A stretch of DNA of 64,000 bases from DFXE01 sp032054765 (lineage in GTDB: Bacteria; Bacteroidota; Bacteroidia; Bacteroidales; Tannerellaceae), in contig DAMBSC010000006.1 in the NCBI GenBank assembly GCA_032054765.1, positions 62,001 through 126,000 of the forward strand, read 5' to 3'. This document shows, in pieces, positions 35,862 to 46,065 of the stretch; positions within the stretch are counted from its first letter, which is position 1, and every line of letters begins with the position of its first letter. The notes beneath the pieces were generated by a model that saw only the letters and a list, made by a program, of their open reading frames with translations, was not told the DNA's origin and did no database searches. The translations under genes and the position numbers were made by a program.

Positions 35862-36971
35862 ATGAAACGAACTATTATCAGTTTATCAGTACTTTTGATA
35901 AGTATCAATACTTTTGCATTTACACCGGAAATCAAAACAATTTCATTAGATGATGGAGAAGTAATTGAAGCCAGACTATGTTTACCCGAAAACGAAGTAA
36001 AAACAATGGTCTTTTGTATTTCCGGAACGGGACCATCTACCTATTTAACCAAAAGACCAACATTCAACTATTTTGATGAATTGGCAAATGGTTTTTGCAA
36101 TGAAGGAATGGCACTTTTTACTTACAATCGCAGAGGATGTAAAACTGGTGAAACTCCTCCTTTATTTGTAGAAGTAGATTCTGCAAAATATGCGAAATAT
36201 ACTCCTGTCCAAGAAGCTGAAGATGTGGAGGCGATGATTTCCTTTCTTCGGAAAGATCAGCGATTTACAGGATGTAAAATTCTCCTTTATGGGCTAAGTG
36301 AGGGTACTATTATAGCTTCACTCGTAGCAGACCGAAAGGTCGCGAATGTAGACGCTCTATTGTTACATGGATATGCCCATGAAAATATGTATGATATTAT
36401 CAGGTGGCAAGACGAAGGACATGGAATTATGATAATGGCTAATTCTATTTTTGACAAAGATGGGGACAAGGCTATCAGTAAAGAAGAGTATGAATCAGAG
36501 GAAGAAATAGTTGTCCAACATAAAGCCTACCTGTTCCAGAATATGTCATTCGATTCGCTTGACGTAGTAAAAAATAGTTTTATAGATATAAATGATATTG
36601 CAAAAATGCGTATGCCGTTCCATGAAGAATTAATGAAAAGAGTAACTGACAATGATTGGTTTTGGATCAGAAGTAATTATTTTAATATCACTCCACAATG
36701 GTTTAAAAGCCATTTTGAACTAGAGGCAAATAAAACAAGGTTATTAAGGCTAAATATACCTATACATGTGTTTCATGGTACCAAAGATGCGAATGTCCCA
36801 GTGGAAAGCGTCTATGATTTACAGGAAAGATTTGAAATTTGTAATAAACGAAATCTTACCATACATGTTTTAGAAAAGCACGACCACGACCTTAACTTTG
36901 CAGATTGGTTAATTCATAAAAAATGGTCTGAAGGATTTAAGCTAGTATTTAGTGTGGCTAAAGATATTTAG
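35862..36971 (+). CDS. Secreted alpha/beta hydrolase with an EF-hand-like insert
   Basis: A 369-residue exported hydrolase. ATG at 35862 starts a signal peptide (MKRTIISLSVLLISINTFA); a TTG at 35832 would only add residues without a role. The oxyanion segment is FCISGTGPSTY, the nucleophile elbow GLSEG, the acid in HGTKDANVP and the His in LEKHDHDLN. Between elbow and acid there is a cap containing DKDGDKAISKEE, a canonical EF-hand calcium loop (Asp at 1, 3, 5 and Glu at 12). Substrate unknown; an esterase or peptidase is possible. Confidence 0.85.
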   Translation: MKRTIISLSVLLISINTFAFTPEIKTISLDDGEVIEARLCLPENEVKTMVFCISGTGPSTYLTKRPTFNYFDELANGFCNEGMALFTYNRRGCKTGETPPLFVEVDSAKYAKYTPVQEAEDVEAMISFLRKDQRFTGCKILLYGLSEGTIIASLVADRKVANVDALLLHGYAHENMYDIIRWQDEGHGIMIMANSIFDKDGDKAISKEEYESEEEIVVQHKAYLFQNMSFDSLDVVKNSFIDINDIAKMRMPFHEELMKRVTDNDWFWIRSNYFNITPQWFKSHFELEANKTRLLRLNIPIHVFHGTKDANVPVESVYDLQERFEICNKRNLTIHVLEKHDHDLNFADWLIHKKWSEGFKLVFSVAKDI

Positions 36972-37048
36972 AAATAAAATAGGGATAATCCTTTATTCTC
37001 TGAACATAATATATATATTCCAAGAAAAATGTCAAGGCGAAATGAATT

Positions 37049-37471
37049 TTATTGGAAATCTTCTTTTTTAGTTGGAAAAGATAGTATATGCCAGGTTACG
37101 CCAATGCTGATTAGCATAAGAATAGCTATAATCCACCATTGCTTTATAAGGAATATAGAGGTAAGGAGGGCAGATATCCACATAACGCTGATGGTTATAA
37201 TTTTGGTTTTTATTGGGATGGATTTATCTACCATAAATCCTTTAACAACATTTCCGAAATAACGGTTTGACATGGCTTTGTTGTAGAGTTTATCAGAGCT
37301 TCTGATATAAAACCAGGCAGTAAGTAGCCAGAATGGTGTGGTAGGGAGTAATGGGACAAAAGCTCCTATAGCCCCAAGAATAAGGAATATAGTGCCTAAA
37401 GTAATATATATAATTCGTTTGGTGTCTTTCACATTATAAAACTGTACAAGCATCAATCTGTTTGAAACCAT
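37049..37471 (-). CDS. DUF454/YbaN-family membrane protein
   Basis: A 140-residue inner-membrane protein of the YbaN (DUF454) family: TLGTIFLILGAIGAFVPLLP, then TTPFWLLTAWFYIRSS, NRYFGNVVKGF and two further hydrophobic helices. Its function is not known. The start overlaps the 3' end of fmt by 38 bases if ATG 37471 is used; ATG 37453 reduces the overlap. It is the last gene of the tsaC-to-fmt run. Confidence 0.88.
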   Translation of the reverse strand: MVSNRLMLVQFYNVKDTKRIIYITLGTIFLILGAIGAFVPLLPTTPFWLLTAWFYIRSSDKLYNKAMSNRYFGNVVKGFMVDKSIPIKTKIITISVMWISALLTSIFLIKQWWIIAILMLISIGVTWHILSFPTKKEDFQ

Positions 37472-38408
37472 TTAAGAAATCTTTTATTTCCATCCTTTTC
37501 TTTCCGGCCAATTGGACATCTAAAAGACGAATGAAACCATCACCAACAGCTATATCAACATAACTTTTGTGATCTGATAGTATAGTTCCAACAGGTAGAT
37601 TATGATTATCCGGCCGTTTTTCAGTTTGATATATTTTCATTACAAACCGGCTTCCGTCGGGAAGAATAAGCTCTGTCCAGGCAGCAGGATAAGGAGAGAG
37701 TCCACGTATAAAGTCATAAATTTTCTTTAGTGGTTGATTCCAGTTGATGTGGCAGGTATCTTTAAATATCTTAGGTGCTGAATAAAGCTCGCTGACTTCA
37801 TTTAGTAATTTCTCCTGAGGAATAGTATTTACTTCTCCGGATAAGATCAGGTCTACTGTTTCTGTTACCAATCCTGCTCCCATTTTCATTAATTTATCAT
37901 GCACTATTCCAACGTTATCAGTATCTGAGATAGGAATACGCTTTTGAAGAATGATTTTTCCTGTATCAATTTCATGTGTTAGGAAGAAAGTAGTAGCTCC
38001 AGTTTCTGTTTCTCCGTTAATAACAGCCCAGTTAATTGGAGCAGCTCCTCTATACTGCGGAAGTAATGAGGCATGAAGATTAAAAGTTCCATAACGGGGC
38101 ATATCCCAAACAACTTCAGGCAACATGCGAAAGGCAACTACAATTTGCAGATCAGCCTTCAATGCTTTTAATTCTGTTAGAAACTCTTCGTTTTTAAGTT
38201 TTTCAGGTTGCAGAACAGGAATTCTTTTTGATTCGGCATATTGCTTAACAGGACTGGCTTGTAGCGTAGTATGGTGTTTACCAACCGGTTTATCAGGCAT
38301 AGTAACTACTCCTACCACATTATATTCCCCTTCTACTAAAGCACGCAGACTCTCCACCGCAAAATCGGGAGTTCCCATATAAACAATCCGCAAATCACTT
38401 TTTTCCAT
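37434..38408 (-). CDS. fmt: Methionyl-tRNA formyltransferase
   Basis: A 324-residue enzyme that formylates initiator Met-tRNA. It has the N-terminal formyltransferase fold (IVYMGTPDFAVESL; NLHASLLPQYRGAAPINWAV with catalytic Asn and His; THEIDTGKI with the catalytic Asp) and the C-terminal tRNA-binding domain (about 210-310). Length and motifs are normal. It is 31 bases from the ClC gene upstream. Confidence 0.96.
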   Translation of the reverse strand: MEKSDLRIVYMGTPDFAVESLRALVEGEYNVVGVVTMPDKPVGKHHTTLQASPVKQYAESKRIPVLQPEKLKNEEFLTELKALKADLQIVVAFRMLPEVVWDMPRYGTFNLHASLLPQYRGAAPINWAVINGETETGATTFFLTHEIDTGKIILQKRIPISDTDNVGIVHDKLMKMGAGLVTETVDLILSGEVNTIPQEKLLNEVSELYSAPKIFKDTCHINWNQPLKKIYDFIRGLSPYPAAWTELILPDGSRFVMKIYQTEKRPDNHNLPVGTILSDHKSYVDIAVGDGFIRLLDVQLAGKKRMEIKDFLNGFKQIDACTVL

Positions 38409-38439
38409 ATTATTAATAACTATTCATTAATCACTAATT

Positions 38440-40224
38440 TCAGTCTCCTGAGAAATTTTCAACCAATACTTCCCTGTATGAGTTAAATATCTTTGATTTA
38501 GACATAAAGCCTATGTATCGTCCTTGTTCATCAACTACTGGCAGGTTCCAGGCTTTTGTATCATCGAATATACGCATGACCTTATCCATTGGTGTATTTA
38601 GAACTATCTTAGCAGGTGCTGATACTAAAAACTTTGAAACTTTGAAACGATCGTATAATTCCGGTCGGAACATAATATTACGTATATTATCTAACTGTAC
38701 GATTCCAAGTAAAATACCTTCTTTATCAACTACAGGAAAAGCATTACGCGGGCTTTTAGCTATGACTTTTACCATATCACCCAGTGTCATGTCAGGAGTA
38801 ACAGTCAGAAAGTCTTTTTCAATCACTCCGTCAACATTCAATAATGTAAGCACTGCTTTGTCTTTATGATGAGTAAGTAATTCCCCTTTCTGTGCCAGAC
38901 GCATAGAGTAGATGCTATGTGGTTCAAAGATTATGATTGTTAGATATGAACTTATTGAAACAATCATCAATGGTAAGAATAATTCATATCCTCCGGTTAG
39001 TTCTGCAATCAAGAATACACCAGTCAACGGCGCATGCATAACTCCAGCCATAACTCCCGCCATTCCCAATAAAGCAAAGTTCTTTTCAGAAAGGAAACGG
39101 GTGAAATCGAAATAATTAGATGTATGAGCAAAGATAAAACCGAGTATACAACCCAAGAATAGACTAGGCGCGAATATCCCCCCGCACCCACCACCACCGT
39201 TCGTAGCACTGGATGCAAAAACTTTTGTCAATAAAATAAGAAAAAGAAATATTAGTATACCCCAATAAGAGTCTTTCATTTCATAGAATAAACTTTTATC
39301 CATGATATGAGCATATTGTCCGCTTAATAAAGAACCAATTGTATCATATCCTTCACCATATAACGGAGGTAAAAGGAAAATCAGAATACTAAGCATAGTC
39401 CCACCCAACAAGAATTTCTTCCAGAAAGTACCAACCCTTCTATATAATCCTTCTACTTTATTCATTACTCGTGTGAAGTAAAGCGAAACCAAACCACAAA
39501 AAACACCCAGCAATAAAACATACGGAATACGGCCGATCTCAAATATTTCTGTTTGCGAAAACTTAAACATCGCTTCCGTACCCATAAATATATAAGAAAC
39601 TGTTGCCGCAGTAACTGAGGATATTAGTAATGGCATGACAGATGTCATCGTTAAGTCGAGCATCAGTACTTCTATAACAAATACCAGACCAGCAATCGGA
39701 GCTTTAAAAATACCTGCAATAGCACCTGCGGCTCCACAACCGACCAATAACATCAAAGTTTTTTGTTCCATTCGGAAAGCACGTCCTAAATTTGATCCGA
39801 TAGCAGCGCCCGTTAATACAATCGGAGCCTCTGCTCCTACTGATCCACCAAATCCAATCGTCACCGAACTTGCCGCTAAAGAACTCCACATATTATGTGG
39901 TTTGATTCGACTCTTTCGCTGTGAAATAGCAAACAAAATTTTTGTAACCCCATGACTTATATCATCACGGACAATATATTTCACAAACAAACCGGCGACC
40001 AAAATACCTACAACAGGATAAACCAATAATAAATAGTTGGCCTGACTTACATCCATATTATTAGTTAAGAAATGTTGGATTAATTCTATTAAATGCTTTA
40101 ATAGATTAGCGGCTGCAGCTGTACAAATCCCAACAATAAAGCTAAGGAACAGAACAAAATGCTTTTCCTTTATATTTTTTTCGCGCCACAATAGGAACCT
40201 ATAAAATAAATTCTCTTTAACCAT
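38440..40224 (-). CDS. ClC-family chloride channel/antiporter with CBS domains
   Basis: A 594-residue membrane protein with about ten ClC helices (residues 20-440) and two C-terminal CBS domains (about 455-515 and 525-585). The ion-path segments are visible: GGSVGAEAP, in which the Glu corresponds to the gating glutamate, and GGIFAPSLFLG. CBS domains usually bind adenine nucleotides and gate transport. The gene is 1 base from the sugar transferase upstream, so the two are probably co-transcribed. Confidence 0.93.
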   Translation of the reverse strand: MVKENLFYRFLLWREKNIKEKHFVLFLSFIVGICTAAAANLLKHLIELIQHFLTNNMDVSQANYLLLVYPVVGILVAGLFVKYIVRDDISHGVTKILFAISQRKSRIKPHNMWSSLAASSVTIGFGGSVGAEAPIVLTGAAIGSNLGRAFRMEQKTLMLLVGCGAAGAIAGIFKAPIAGLVFVIEVLMLDLTMTSVMPLLISSVTAATVSYIFMGTEAMFKFSQTEIFEIGRIPYVLLLGVFCGLVSLYFTRVMNKVEGLYRRVGTFWKKFLLGGTMLSILIFLLPPLYGEGYDTIGSLLSGQYAHIMDKSLFYEMKDSYWGILIFLFLILLTKVFASSATNGGGGCGGIFAPSLFLGCILGFIFAHTSNYFDFTRFLSEKNFALLGMAGVMAGVMHAPLTGVFLIAELTGGYELFLPLMIVSISSYLTIIIFEPHSIYSMRLAQKGELLTHHKDKAVLTLLNVDGVIEKDFLTVTPDMTLGDMVKVIAKSPRNAFPVVDKEGILLGIVQLDNIRNIMFRPELYDRFKVSKFLVSAPAKIVLNTPMDKVMRIFDDTKAWNLPVVDEQGRYIGFMSKSKIFNSYREVLVENFSGD

Positions 40225-40225
40225 C

Positions 40226-41626
40226 TTAAATACCTTTACCTGTTGCTACAGTTTTAACTGTGTATACTAATATTGTCATATCTAACACAAGCGACATATT
40301 TTCATAATATAACATATCATATTCCAAACGTTCAATCATTTTATCTACATCCCCTGCATATCCATATTTCACCATTCCCCAGGAAGTAATTCCTGGTCGT
40401 ACATTATGCAAAAGATAATAATAAGGTGCTTTTTTTACGATTTTATCGATAAAATACTTTCTTTCAGGACGAGGGCCTACTAACGACATATCTCCTTTAA
40501 GGACATTCCAGAATTGTGGTAATTCATCCAATCTGTATTTACGCATTATACGTCCAAAAGCTGTTATTCGTTCATCATCTTCACAAGAGAGCAGAGGTCC
40601 GCTATCTTCAGACCCTTCATGCATTGTCCTGAACTTATAGATCATAAAAGGTTTACCCATATATCCTATCCGCTCCTGTTTGAATAATATTGGACCGGAA
40701 GAGTCTCTTTTTACCCGCCATGCAATATATAAAAACAAAGGAGATAATAAAATAAGAAGTATCATAGATATAACTTTGTCTAAAACGAATTTTATATTCT
40801 TTTCAGTATCAGAAAAGTTATTGTTTGTTACATCGACTAAAGGAACACCTCGTATTGTTTTTATTTTTACCCTTGATAGCATTGTAGACTTATCTGCCAA
40901 GACTTTTATCGGAAGTTTATATTTATAGAGTGAGTAAAGGATTTTGACTAGTTTTTCATTATCTCCTGATTCCAGTACAATCACCAATTCATCGATTTTC
41001 TGTGAAGATACAATTTGAGGCAGATCTTCTAAATTTCCTGCTATACGATCATTTTCTACTGCTTTTTCAGTAAAGTTATCTTCAGGTACAAATCCTGCAA
41101 TATTATATCCCAGATTATATAAATCATTAGCTATTTTTACTGCTTTGCTTCCTGCTCCTATAATAAGTTCATTTAATGCCCACTCACGGCGCTTCACTTT
41201 ATTTATTCCTGTTTGTGTAATAATAAAGCGAGGAATATAGGTAAGGAAGAATTGTAATGATAATAAGGAGAAAAAAAGTTCATAATAAATATGGAATGAA
41301 CGAGGCAAGTCATTCAATATCATCACGAAAAAGATAAATAATACACCTACTAAAGTGACCACAAAAGTAAGGAAGAACTCCTTTATACGTGATTTCTCAA
41401 ATGGTTTATTATAATATCCAGAAAAGTAATGAAGAATAAGCCAAAAGAAAGGAAGAAGTAATTGGCCTTCCCATACAATCGTATCTGTCAAATAATTTTT
41501 TAACGAGCTGTAACCTAAATAAGAAGCTATTTCCGTATATCTATGTATATTAAAAATGCCCCATGCAACGGCAGCAGCAATAAAATCAGATAGTATATAT
41601 TTTAAAATCTGTTTCTTCTTATCCAT
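40226..41626 (-). CDS. Undecaprenyl-phosphate sugar phosphotransferase
   Basis: A 466-residue polyisoprenyl-phosphate hexose-1-phosphate transferase. Four N-terminal helices (about 10-125) precede a CoA-binding-like Rossmann domain (about 145-260). After another helix (about 278-300) comes the catalytic bacterial sugar transferase domain (LFKQERIGYMGKPFMIYKFRTM; LRKYRLDELPQFWNVLKGDMSLVGPRPE, shown split). It starts surface polysaccharide or exopolysaccharide by loading the first sugar phosphate on the lipid. No glycosyltransferase cluster is adjacent. Its ATG overlaps the tsaC stop in TAATG. Confidence 0.93.
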   Translation of the reverse strand: MDKKKQILKYILSDFIAAAVAWGIFNIHRYTEIASYLGYSSLKNYLTDTIVWEGQLLLPFFWLILHYFSGYYNKPFEKSRIKEFFLTFVVTLVGVLFIFFVMILNDLPRSFHIYYELFFSLLSLQFFLTYIPRFIITQTGINKVKRREWALNELIIGAGSKAVKIANDLYNLGYNIAGFVPEDNFTEKAVENDRIAGNLEDLPQIVSSQKIDELVIVLESGDNEKLVKILYSLYKYKLPIKVLADKSTMLSRVKIKTIRGVPLVDVTNNNFSDTEKNIKFVLDKVISMILLILLSPLFLYIAWRVKRDSSGPILFKQERIGYMGKPFMIYKFRTMHEGSEDSGPLLSCEDDERITAFGRIMRKYRLDELPQFWNVLKGDMSLVGPRPERKYFIDKIVKKAPYYYLLHNVRPGITSWGMVKYGYAGDVDKMIERLEYDMLYYENMSLVLDMTILVYTVKTVATGKGI

Positions 41627-42189
41627 TACGATCTGATTACCTGAAAAAGACCACCCGATTCAAGCTTTATGATACTGGAAGGCTTCGCTGTACTCATATC
41701 ATCCTGACGATAATGTACTATATAATCGACTCCCTCTTTTACAACATCTGATATCTCATTAAAGTTTGCAGGAGAAGGTTCACCGCTTACATTCGCAGAA
41801 GTAGAAACTAACGGTTTACGGAAAGTTTCACATAATTTACGCGAAAAGTCCTCAGTGGTAACTCGAATGCCTATACTCCCATCATCCGCTATAAGATTAT
41901 TAGCCAGGTTCCTTGCTTTAGAATAAATTAAAGTCAGTGGTTTATCAGTCACCTCTATAAGATCCCAAGCAATGTCTGGAACTTCATTTACATAGGTGGC
42001 AAGTTTTGATGCGTTATCAATAAGCACCAACATCGCTTTATTATCAATTCTTCTTTTTAAATCATAAACTTTTTGTATGGCTTTTTCATTCGTTGCATCA
42101 CAGCCGATACCCCAAATCGTATCAGTAGGATAAAGTATTAATCCTCCATCCCGAAGTACTTCACAAGCTTTTTTTATATCGTCAATCAT
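41626..42189 (-). CDS. tsaC: L-threonylcarbamoyladenylate synthase (YrdC/Sua5)
   Basis: A 187-residue YrdC-fold enzyme that makes threonylcarbamoyl-AMP for the t6A37 tRNA modification. Motifs: GGLILYPTDTIWGIGCDATN, KRRIDNKAMLVLI, STSANVSGEPSP. ATG at 42189 is chosen. The longer frame to 42210 would start with TTG inside the TACATTTG promoter box, which cannot be in the mRNA. It is the short YrdC type without the C-terminal Sua5 domain. Confidence 0.94.
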   Translation of the reverse strand: MIDDIKKACEVLRDGGLILYPTDTIWGIGCDATNEKAIQKVYDLKRRIDNKAMLVLIDNASKLATYVNEVPDIAWDLIEVTDKPLTLIYSKARNLANNLIADDGSIGIRVTTEDFSRKLCETFRKPLVSTSANVSGEPSPANFNEISDVVKEGVDYIVHYRQDDMSTAKPSSIIKLESGGLFQVIRS

Positions 42190-42207
42190 CTCTGTGTTTT
42201 GTTGTCG

Positions 42208-42215
42208 CAAATGTA
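42208..42215 (-). promoter_or_regulatory. -7 box of tsaC
   Basis: The minus strand reads TACATTTG, 19 bases before the ATG at 42189, giving a very short leader. It settles the tsaC start. Confidence 0.6.
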
Positions 42216-42394
42216 CGAATGATTCCTATACTTTAAAAAATAATAATGTAAAAACTATTTTACAATACTTCTTGCTGTTTTACCATTTTAAATATTTAAC
42301 TTTACAGGCTAAAGTTTATTGTGTTTACTCCATAAACTAGTGTATTCTTGCTAAATACACACCTGAGACTCAGAAAAGAAAAAAATAATATATA

Positions 42395-44122
42395 ATGATT
42401 AACAAATGGAATTTACGAACCCCATCCATAGAAGAGTTACATAAAAGGGACGAGTTAGTCAAAGAACTTGGACTTAGTCCTGTTGTTTGTCTGTTGCTCG
42501 TTCAAAGAGGTATTACTTCTGTTGAAGAAGTTAAGAAATTCTTTAAACCCAGTATGAATAATCTGCACGATCCTTTTCTGATGCCGGATATGGACAAAGC
42601 AGTAAAACGCTTAAATAAAGCACTGGGAAACAAAGAAAAAATCTTAGTATATGGGGATTACGATGTAGACGGAACCACTGCAGTTTCGTTGGTATATAAA
42701 TATTTACGCCCTTACTCACCTACGTTGGATTACTACATACCTGACAGGTACGATGAAGGTTATGGTATTTCTTATAAAGGTATTGATTATGCTGCCGAAA
42801 ATGGGGTAACATTGATTATCGCATTGGATTGTGGTATTAAAGCAATTGATAAAATTGATTATGCAAAAGAAAAAGGGATAGACTTTATCATTTGTGATCA
42901 TCATATGCCTGATAGTGAACTTCCAAAAGCTGTGGCAGTACTTGATGCTAAAAGGCCTGATTCAGAATACCCTTATGAACATTTATCAGGATGTGGTGTG
43001 GGATTTAAGTTTATGCAGGCATTTGCCAAAAGTAATGGTTTTCAATCACATGATTTGGATAAACTGTTGGATATTACTGCTGTTAGTATTGCTTCCGATA
43101 TAGTTCCTATTACTGGTGAGAATCGTATTTTAGCTTATTATGGTTTAAAGCAGTTAAACAGTAATCCAAGTACCGGATTAAAAGGCATTATTGATATTTG
43201 TGGTCTATCAGGAAAAGATATTACGATCAATGATATTGTATTTAAGATAGGACCACGAATCAATGCATCAGGTCGCATGATGAATGGTAAAGAAGCCGTT
43301 GATCTGCTTCTGGCTAAAGACAGTGAAAGTGCGCGTGAGAAAAGTGAAAATATAAATCAATACAACGACGAACGCCGGGAACTTGACAAAAAGATTACTG
43401 ACGAAGCTAATGCTATTATTGACAACTTCAGTAATATGGAAGACAGGAAAGCCATGATTGTATACGATCCTACCTGGCATAAGGGAGTAATTGGTATAGT
43501 AGCTTCCCGTCTTACAGAAAAATATTATCGTCCAGCTGTTGTATTAACTAAATCATCGGAATTAATAACTGGTTCTGCCCGTTCTATTACAGGCTTCGAT
43601 ATCTATAAAGCTATAGAAAATTGCAGAGATTTATTGGAGAATTTTGGAGGACATACTTACGCTGCGGGTCTTTCTTTAAAAGAAGAGAATCTTGAAGAAT
43701 TCACTAAACGTTTTCTTGAATTAGCTGCAGACGAGATTGTTACAGAACAGATGATCCCTCAGATTGATATTGATGCTGTTATAAATTTGAGTGATATAAC
43801 ACAGAAGTTTGCTAATGAACTGAAACGGATGAACCCTTTTGGGCCTGACAACCAAAAGCCAATATTCTGTAGTAAGAATGTGAAGAATTACGGAACAAGC
43901 AAATTGGTTGGTAAAGGATCTGAACATATTAAACTTGAGTTAATTGACGATTATACCAGAATTCCTATTCATGCTATTGCCTTCGGTATGCATCAGTGTT
44001 TTAATCATATTAAAGATATGAAGCCTTTTGACATTTGCTACACAATAGAGGAAAATACATATAATGGAATCACTTCTCTTCAATTACTAATTAAAGATAT
44101 CAAAACAGACGAATGTGATTGA
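42395..44122 (+). CDS. recJ: Single-stranded-DNA exonuclease RecJ
   Basis: A 575-residue DHH-family 5'-3' exonuclease. The DHH metal motifs are visible: VYGDYDVDGTTAVSL, ALDCGIKAIDKI, ICDHHMPD. The DHHA1 part contains GGHTYAAGLSL, and an OB-like C-terminus follows. RecJ acts with RecQ in gap repair and recombination, and recQ follows directly. Length is normal. Confidence 0.95.
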   Translation: MINKWNLRTPSIEELHKRDELVKELGLSPVVCLLLVQRGITSVEEVKKFFKPSMNNLHDPFLMPDMDKAVKRLNKALGNKEKILVYGDYDVDGTTAVSLVYKYLRPYSPTLDYYIPDRYDEGYGISYKGIDYAAENGVTLIIALDCGIKAIDKIDYAKEKGIDFIICDHHMPDSELPKAVAVLDAKRPDSEYPYEHLSGCGVGFKFMQAFAKSNGFQSHDLDKLLDITAVSIASDIVPITGENRILAYYGLKQLNSNPSTGLKGIIDICGLSGKDITINDIVFKIGPRINASGRMMNGKEAVDLLLAKDSESAREKSENINQYNDERRELDKKITDEANAIIDNFSNMEDRKAMIVYDPTWHKGVIGIVASRLTEKYYRPAVVLTKSSELITGSARSITGFDIYKAIENCRDLLENFGGHTYAAGLSLKEENLEEFTKRFLELAADEIVTEQMIPQIDIDAVINLSDITQKFANELKRMNPFGPDNQKPIFCSKNVKNYGTSKLVGKGSEHIKLELIDDYTRIPIHAIAFGMHQCFNHIKDMKPFDICYTIEENTYNGITSLQLLIKDIKTDECD

Positions 44123-46044
44123 ATCCGGTGGATATCTACCATAATATATTAGAGAAATACTGGGGATATACCTCTTTTCGACCACTACAAGAAGAAATTA
44201 TTCATTCCATAGCTGCCGGTAAAGATACCCTTGGCTTAATGCCTACCGGTGGAGGAAAGTCTTTGACTTTTCAGGTTCCTGCCTTAGCAACAGAAGGTGT
44301 CTGCCTGGTTGTTACACCACTTATAGCATTGATGAAAGACCAGGTTGATAATCTGCGTAGTATTGGAATAAAAGCAACAGCTGTTTATTCAGGGATGACC
44401 CGTCAGGAAATTATTAACCAACTGGAAAATTGTATCTTTGGGGATTATAAATTTTTATATGTATCTCCTGAACGTTTGGGTACGGAAATATTTCGTGCTA
44501 AACTTCAAGCTATGAAAATTTCCATTCTTGTAATTGATGAAAGTCATTGCATTTCGCAATGGGGATATGATTTTCGACCATCTTATCTTACAATTGCAGA
44601 GATCCGTAATCAATTACCGGGAATACCTGTGCTCGCGCTTACTGCAACAGCCACTCCTGATGTAGTAAATGATATACAAGAAAAACTACATTTTAAAGAA
44701 AAGAATGTTTTCCAAAAAAGCTTTTATCGAAAAAACCTATCCTATATTGTAAAACAAACTGATGACAAATTCCGTACTTTAGTTAATATATTACAGAAAA
44801 TAAACGGAAGTACCATCGTGTATGTTCGTAATAGAAAACGAACACGAGAGATAGCTTCACTTCTTCGGGAATTAGGAATATCTGCCAACTACTTTCATGC
44901 GGGATTGAAGCGAGAAGAAAAAACACTTCGCCAAAACGCCTGGAAGAATAACGAATGCCAGGTTATAGTATCTACTAACGCATTTGGTATGGGAATCGAT
45001 AAGCCGGATGTACGATTAGTGGTTCATATTGATATGCCAGGTTCATTAGAAGAATATTTTCAGGAAGCCGGACGGGCCGGACGAGATGAACAAAAAGCAT
45101 ATGCTGTTGCATTGTGTGCCGGAAGTGACAATACGAAACTCAAAAAACGTCTTTCTGATGAATATCCTGATAAAGTCTTTGTCTGCCGTGTATATGAAGC
45201 ATTAGGAAACTATTACCAGATTGCAGTAGGCTATGGATTAGATACAGTCCATGATTTTTCACTTACAGATTTCTGTTCCGTTTATAAGTTTTCTATTCTC
45301 CAGACACACCATGCACTGAAAATTTTGGAATTATCAGGTTATATTGAATATACGGAAGAAGTTGATAATGCTTCCCGAATTATGTTTACCATCACGAGAG
45401 ATGAGTTATACAAATATCTGCATCAGGATAAAAAAACAGATGAGGTTATTCAAACAATACTCCGCTCCTATACTGGCCTTTTTGCTGATTATGTCTATAT
45501 TGATGAAACATTAATTTCCTCTCGTTCCGGTATACCGCAAAATGAATTGTATAACATCCTCGTTAGTTTATCCAAATACAGGATAATAAACTATATTCCT
45601 AAAAAGAAAACCCCCTTTATAATTTATACGCAAACCAGAGAAGAACAAAAATATATTTCTATCCCTAAATCTGCCTATGAAGAACGTAAAGAACGTTTTG
45701 AAAACAGGATAAAAAAAGTCCTGGAATTTATTAATGATGATCGTAAATGCCGAAGCAAAACACTTTTGCAATACTTTGGAGAGAAGAAAGCAAAAGATTG
45801 TGGTTGTTGTGATGTCTGTTTAGCAAAGAACGATTCCGGTCTTAAGAATGCTGAATTTAATGCCATTCGTGATAACTTATTAGAGATATTGACCTCTGAT
45901 CCTATACATATCAAAACAGTTGTAGACGCACTCCCTTCCTTTTCTCAAGAAAAAATAATCACTACTATCCGTTTCCTTGCAGATCATGATAAACAGTTTA
46001 TTCTGAAAGATGGATACGTGTCCATAAATAATGATAATATTTAA
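44119..46044 (+). CDS. recQ: ATP-dependent DNA helicase RecQ
   Basis: A 641-residue RecQ helicase. Walker A is MPTGGGKSLTF; the Walker B box is DESH instead of the usual DEAH (VIDESHCISQWGYDFRPSY); motif VI is QEAGRAGRDEQ. The zinc cysteines (C...CGCCDVC, about residues 560-576) and winged helix are present; I see no separate HRDC domain, so the protein ends after the RQC part plus about 60 residues. There is no ATG: TTG at 44119 overlaps the recJ stop, or GTG at 44128 is used. This points to coupled translation with recJ. Confidence 0.93.
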   Translation: MNPVDIYHNILEKYWGYTSFRPLQEEIIHSIAAGKDTLGLMPTGGGKSLTFQVPALATEGVCLVVTPLIALMKDQVDNLRSIGIKATAVYSGMTRQEIINQLENCIFGDYKFLYVSPERLGTEIFRAKLQAMKISILVIDESHCISQWGYDFRPSYLTIAEIRNQLPGIPVLALTATATPDVVNDIQEKLHFKEKNVFQKSFYRKNLSYIVKQTDDKFRTLVNILQKINGSTIVYVRNRKRTREIASLLRELGISANYFHAGLKREEKTLRQNAWKNNECQVIVSTNAFGMGIDKPDVRLVVHIDMPGSLEEYFQEAGRAGRDEQKAYAVALCAGSDNTKLKKRLSDEYPDKVFVCRVYEALGNYYQIAVGYGLDTVHDFSLTDFCSVYKFSILQTHHALKILELSGYIEYTEEVDNASRIMFTITRDELYKYLHQDKKTDEVIQTILRSYTGLFADYVYIDETLISSRSGIPQNELYNILVSLSKYRIINYIPKKKTPFIIYTQTREEQKYISIPKSAYEERKERFENRIKKVLEFINDDRKCRSKTLLQYFGEKKAKDCGCCDVCLAKNDSGLKNAEFNAIRDNLLEILTSDPIHIKTVVDALPSFSQEKIITTIRFLADHDKQFILKDGYVSINNDNI

Positions 46045-46065
46045 TATCTTTATTTCCAAAATCTA

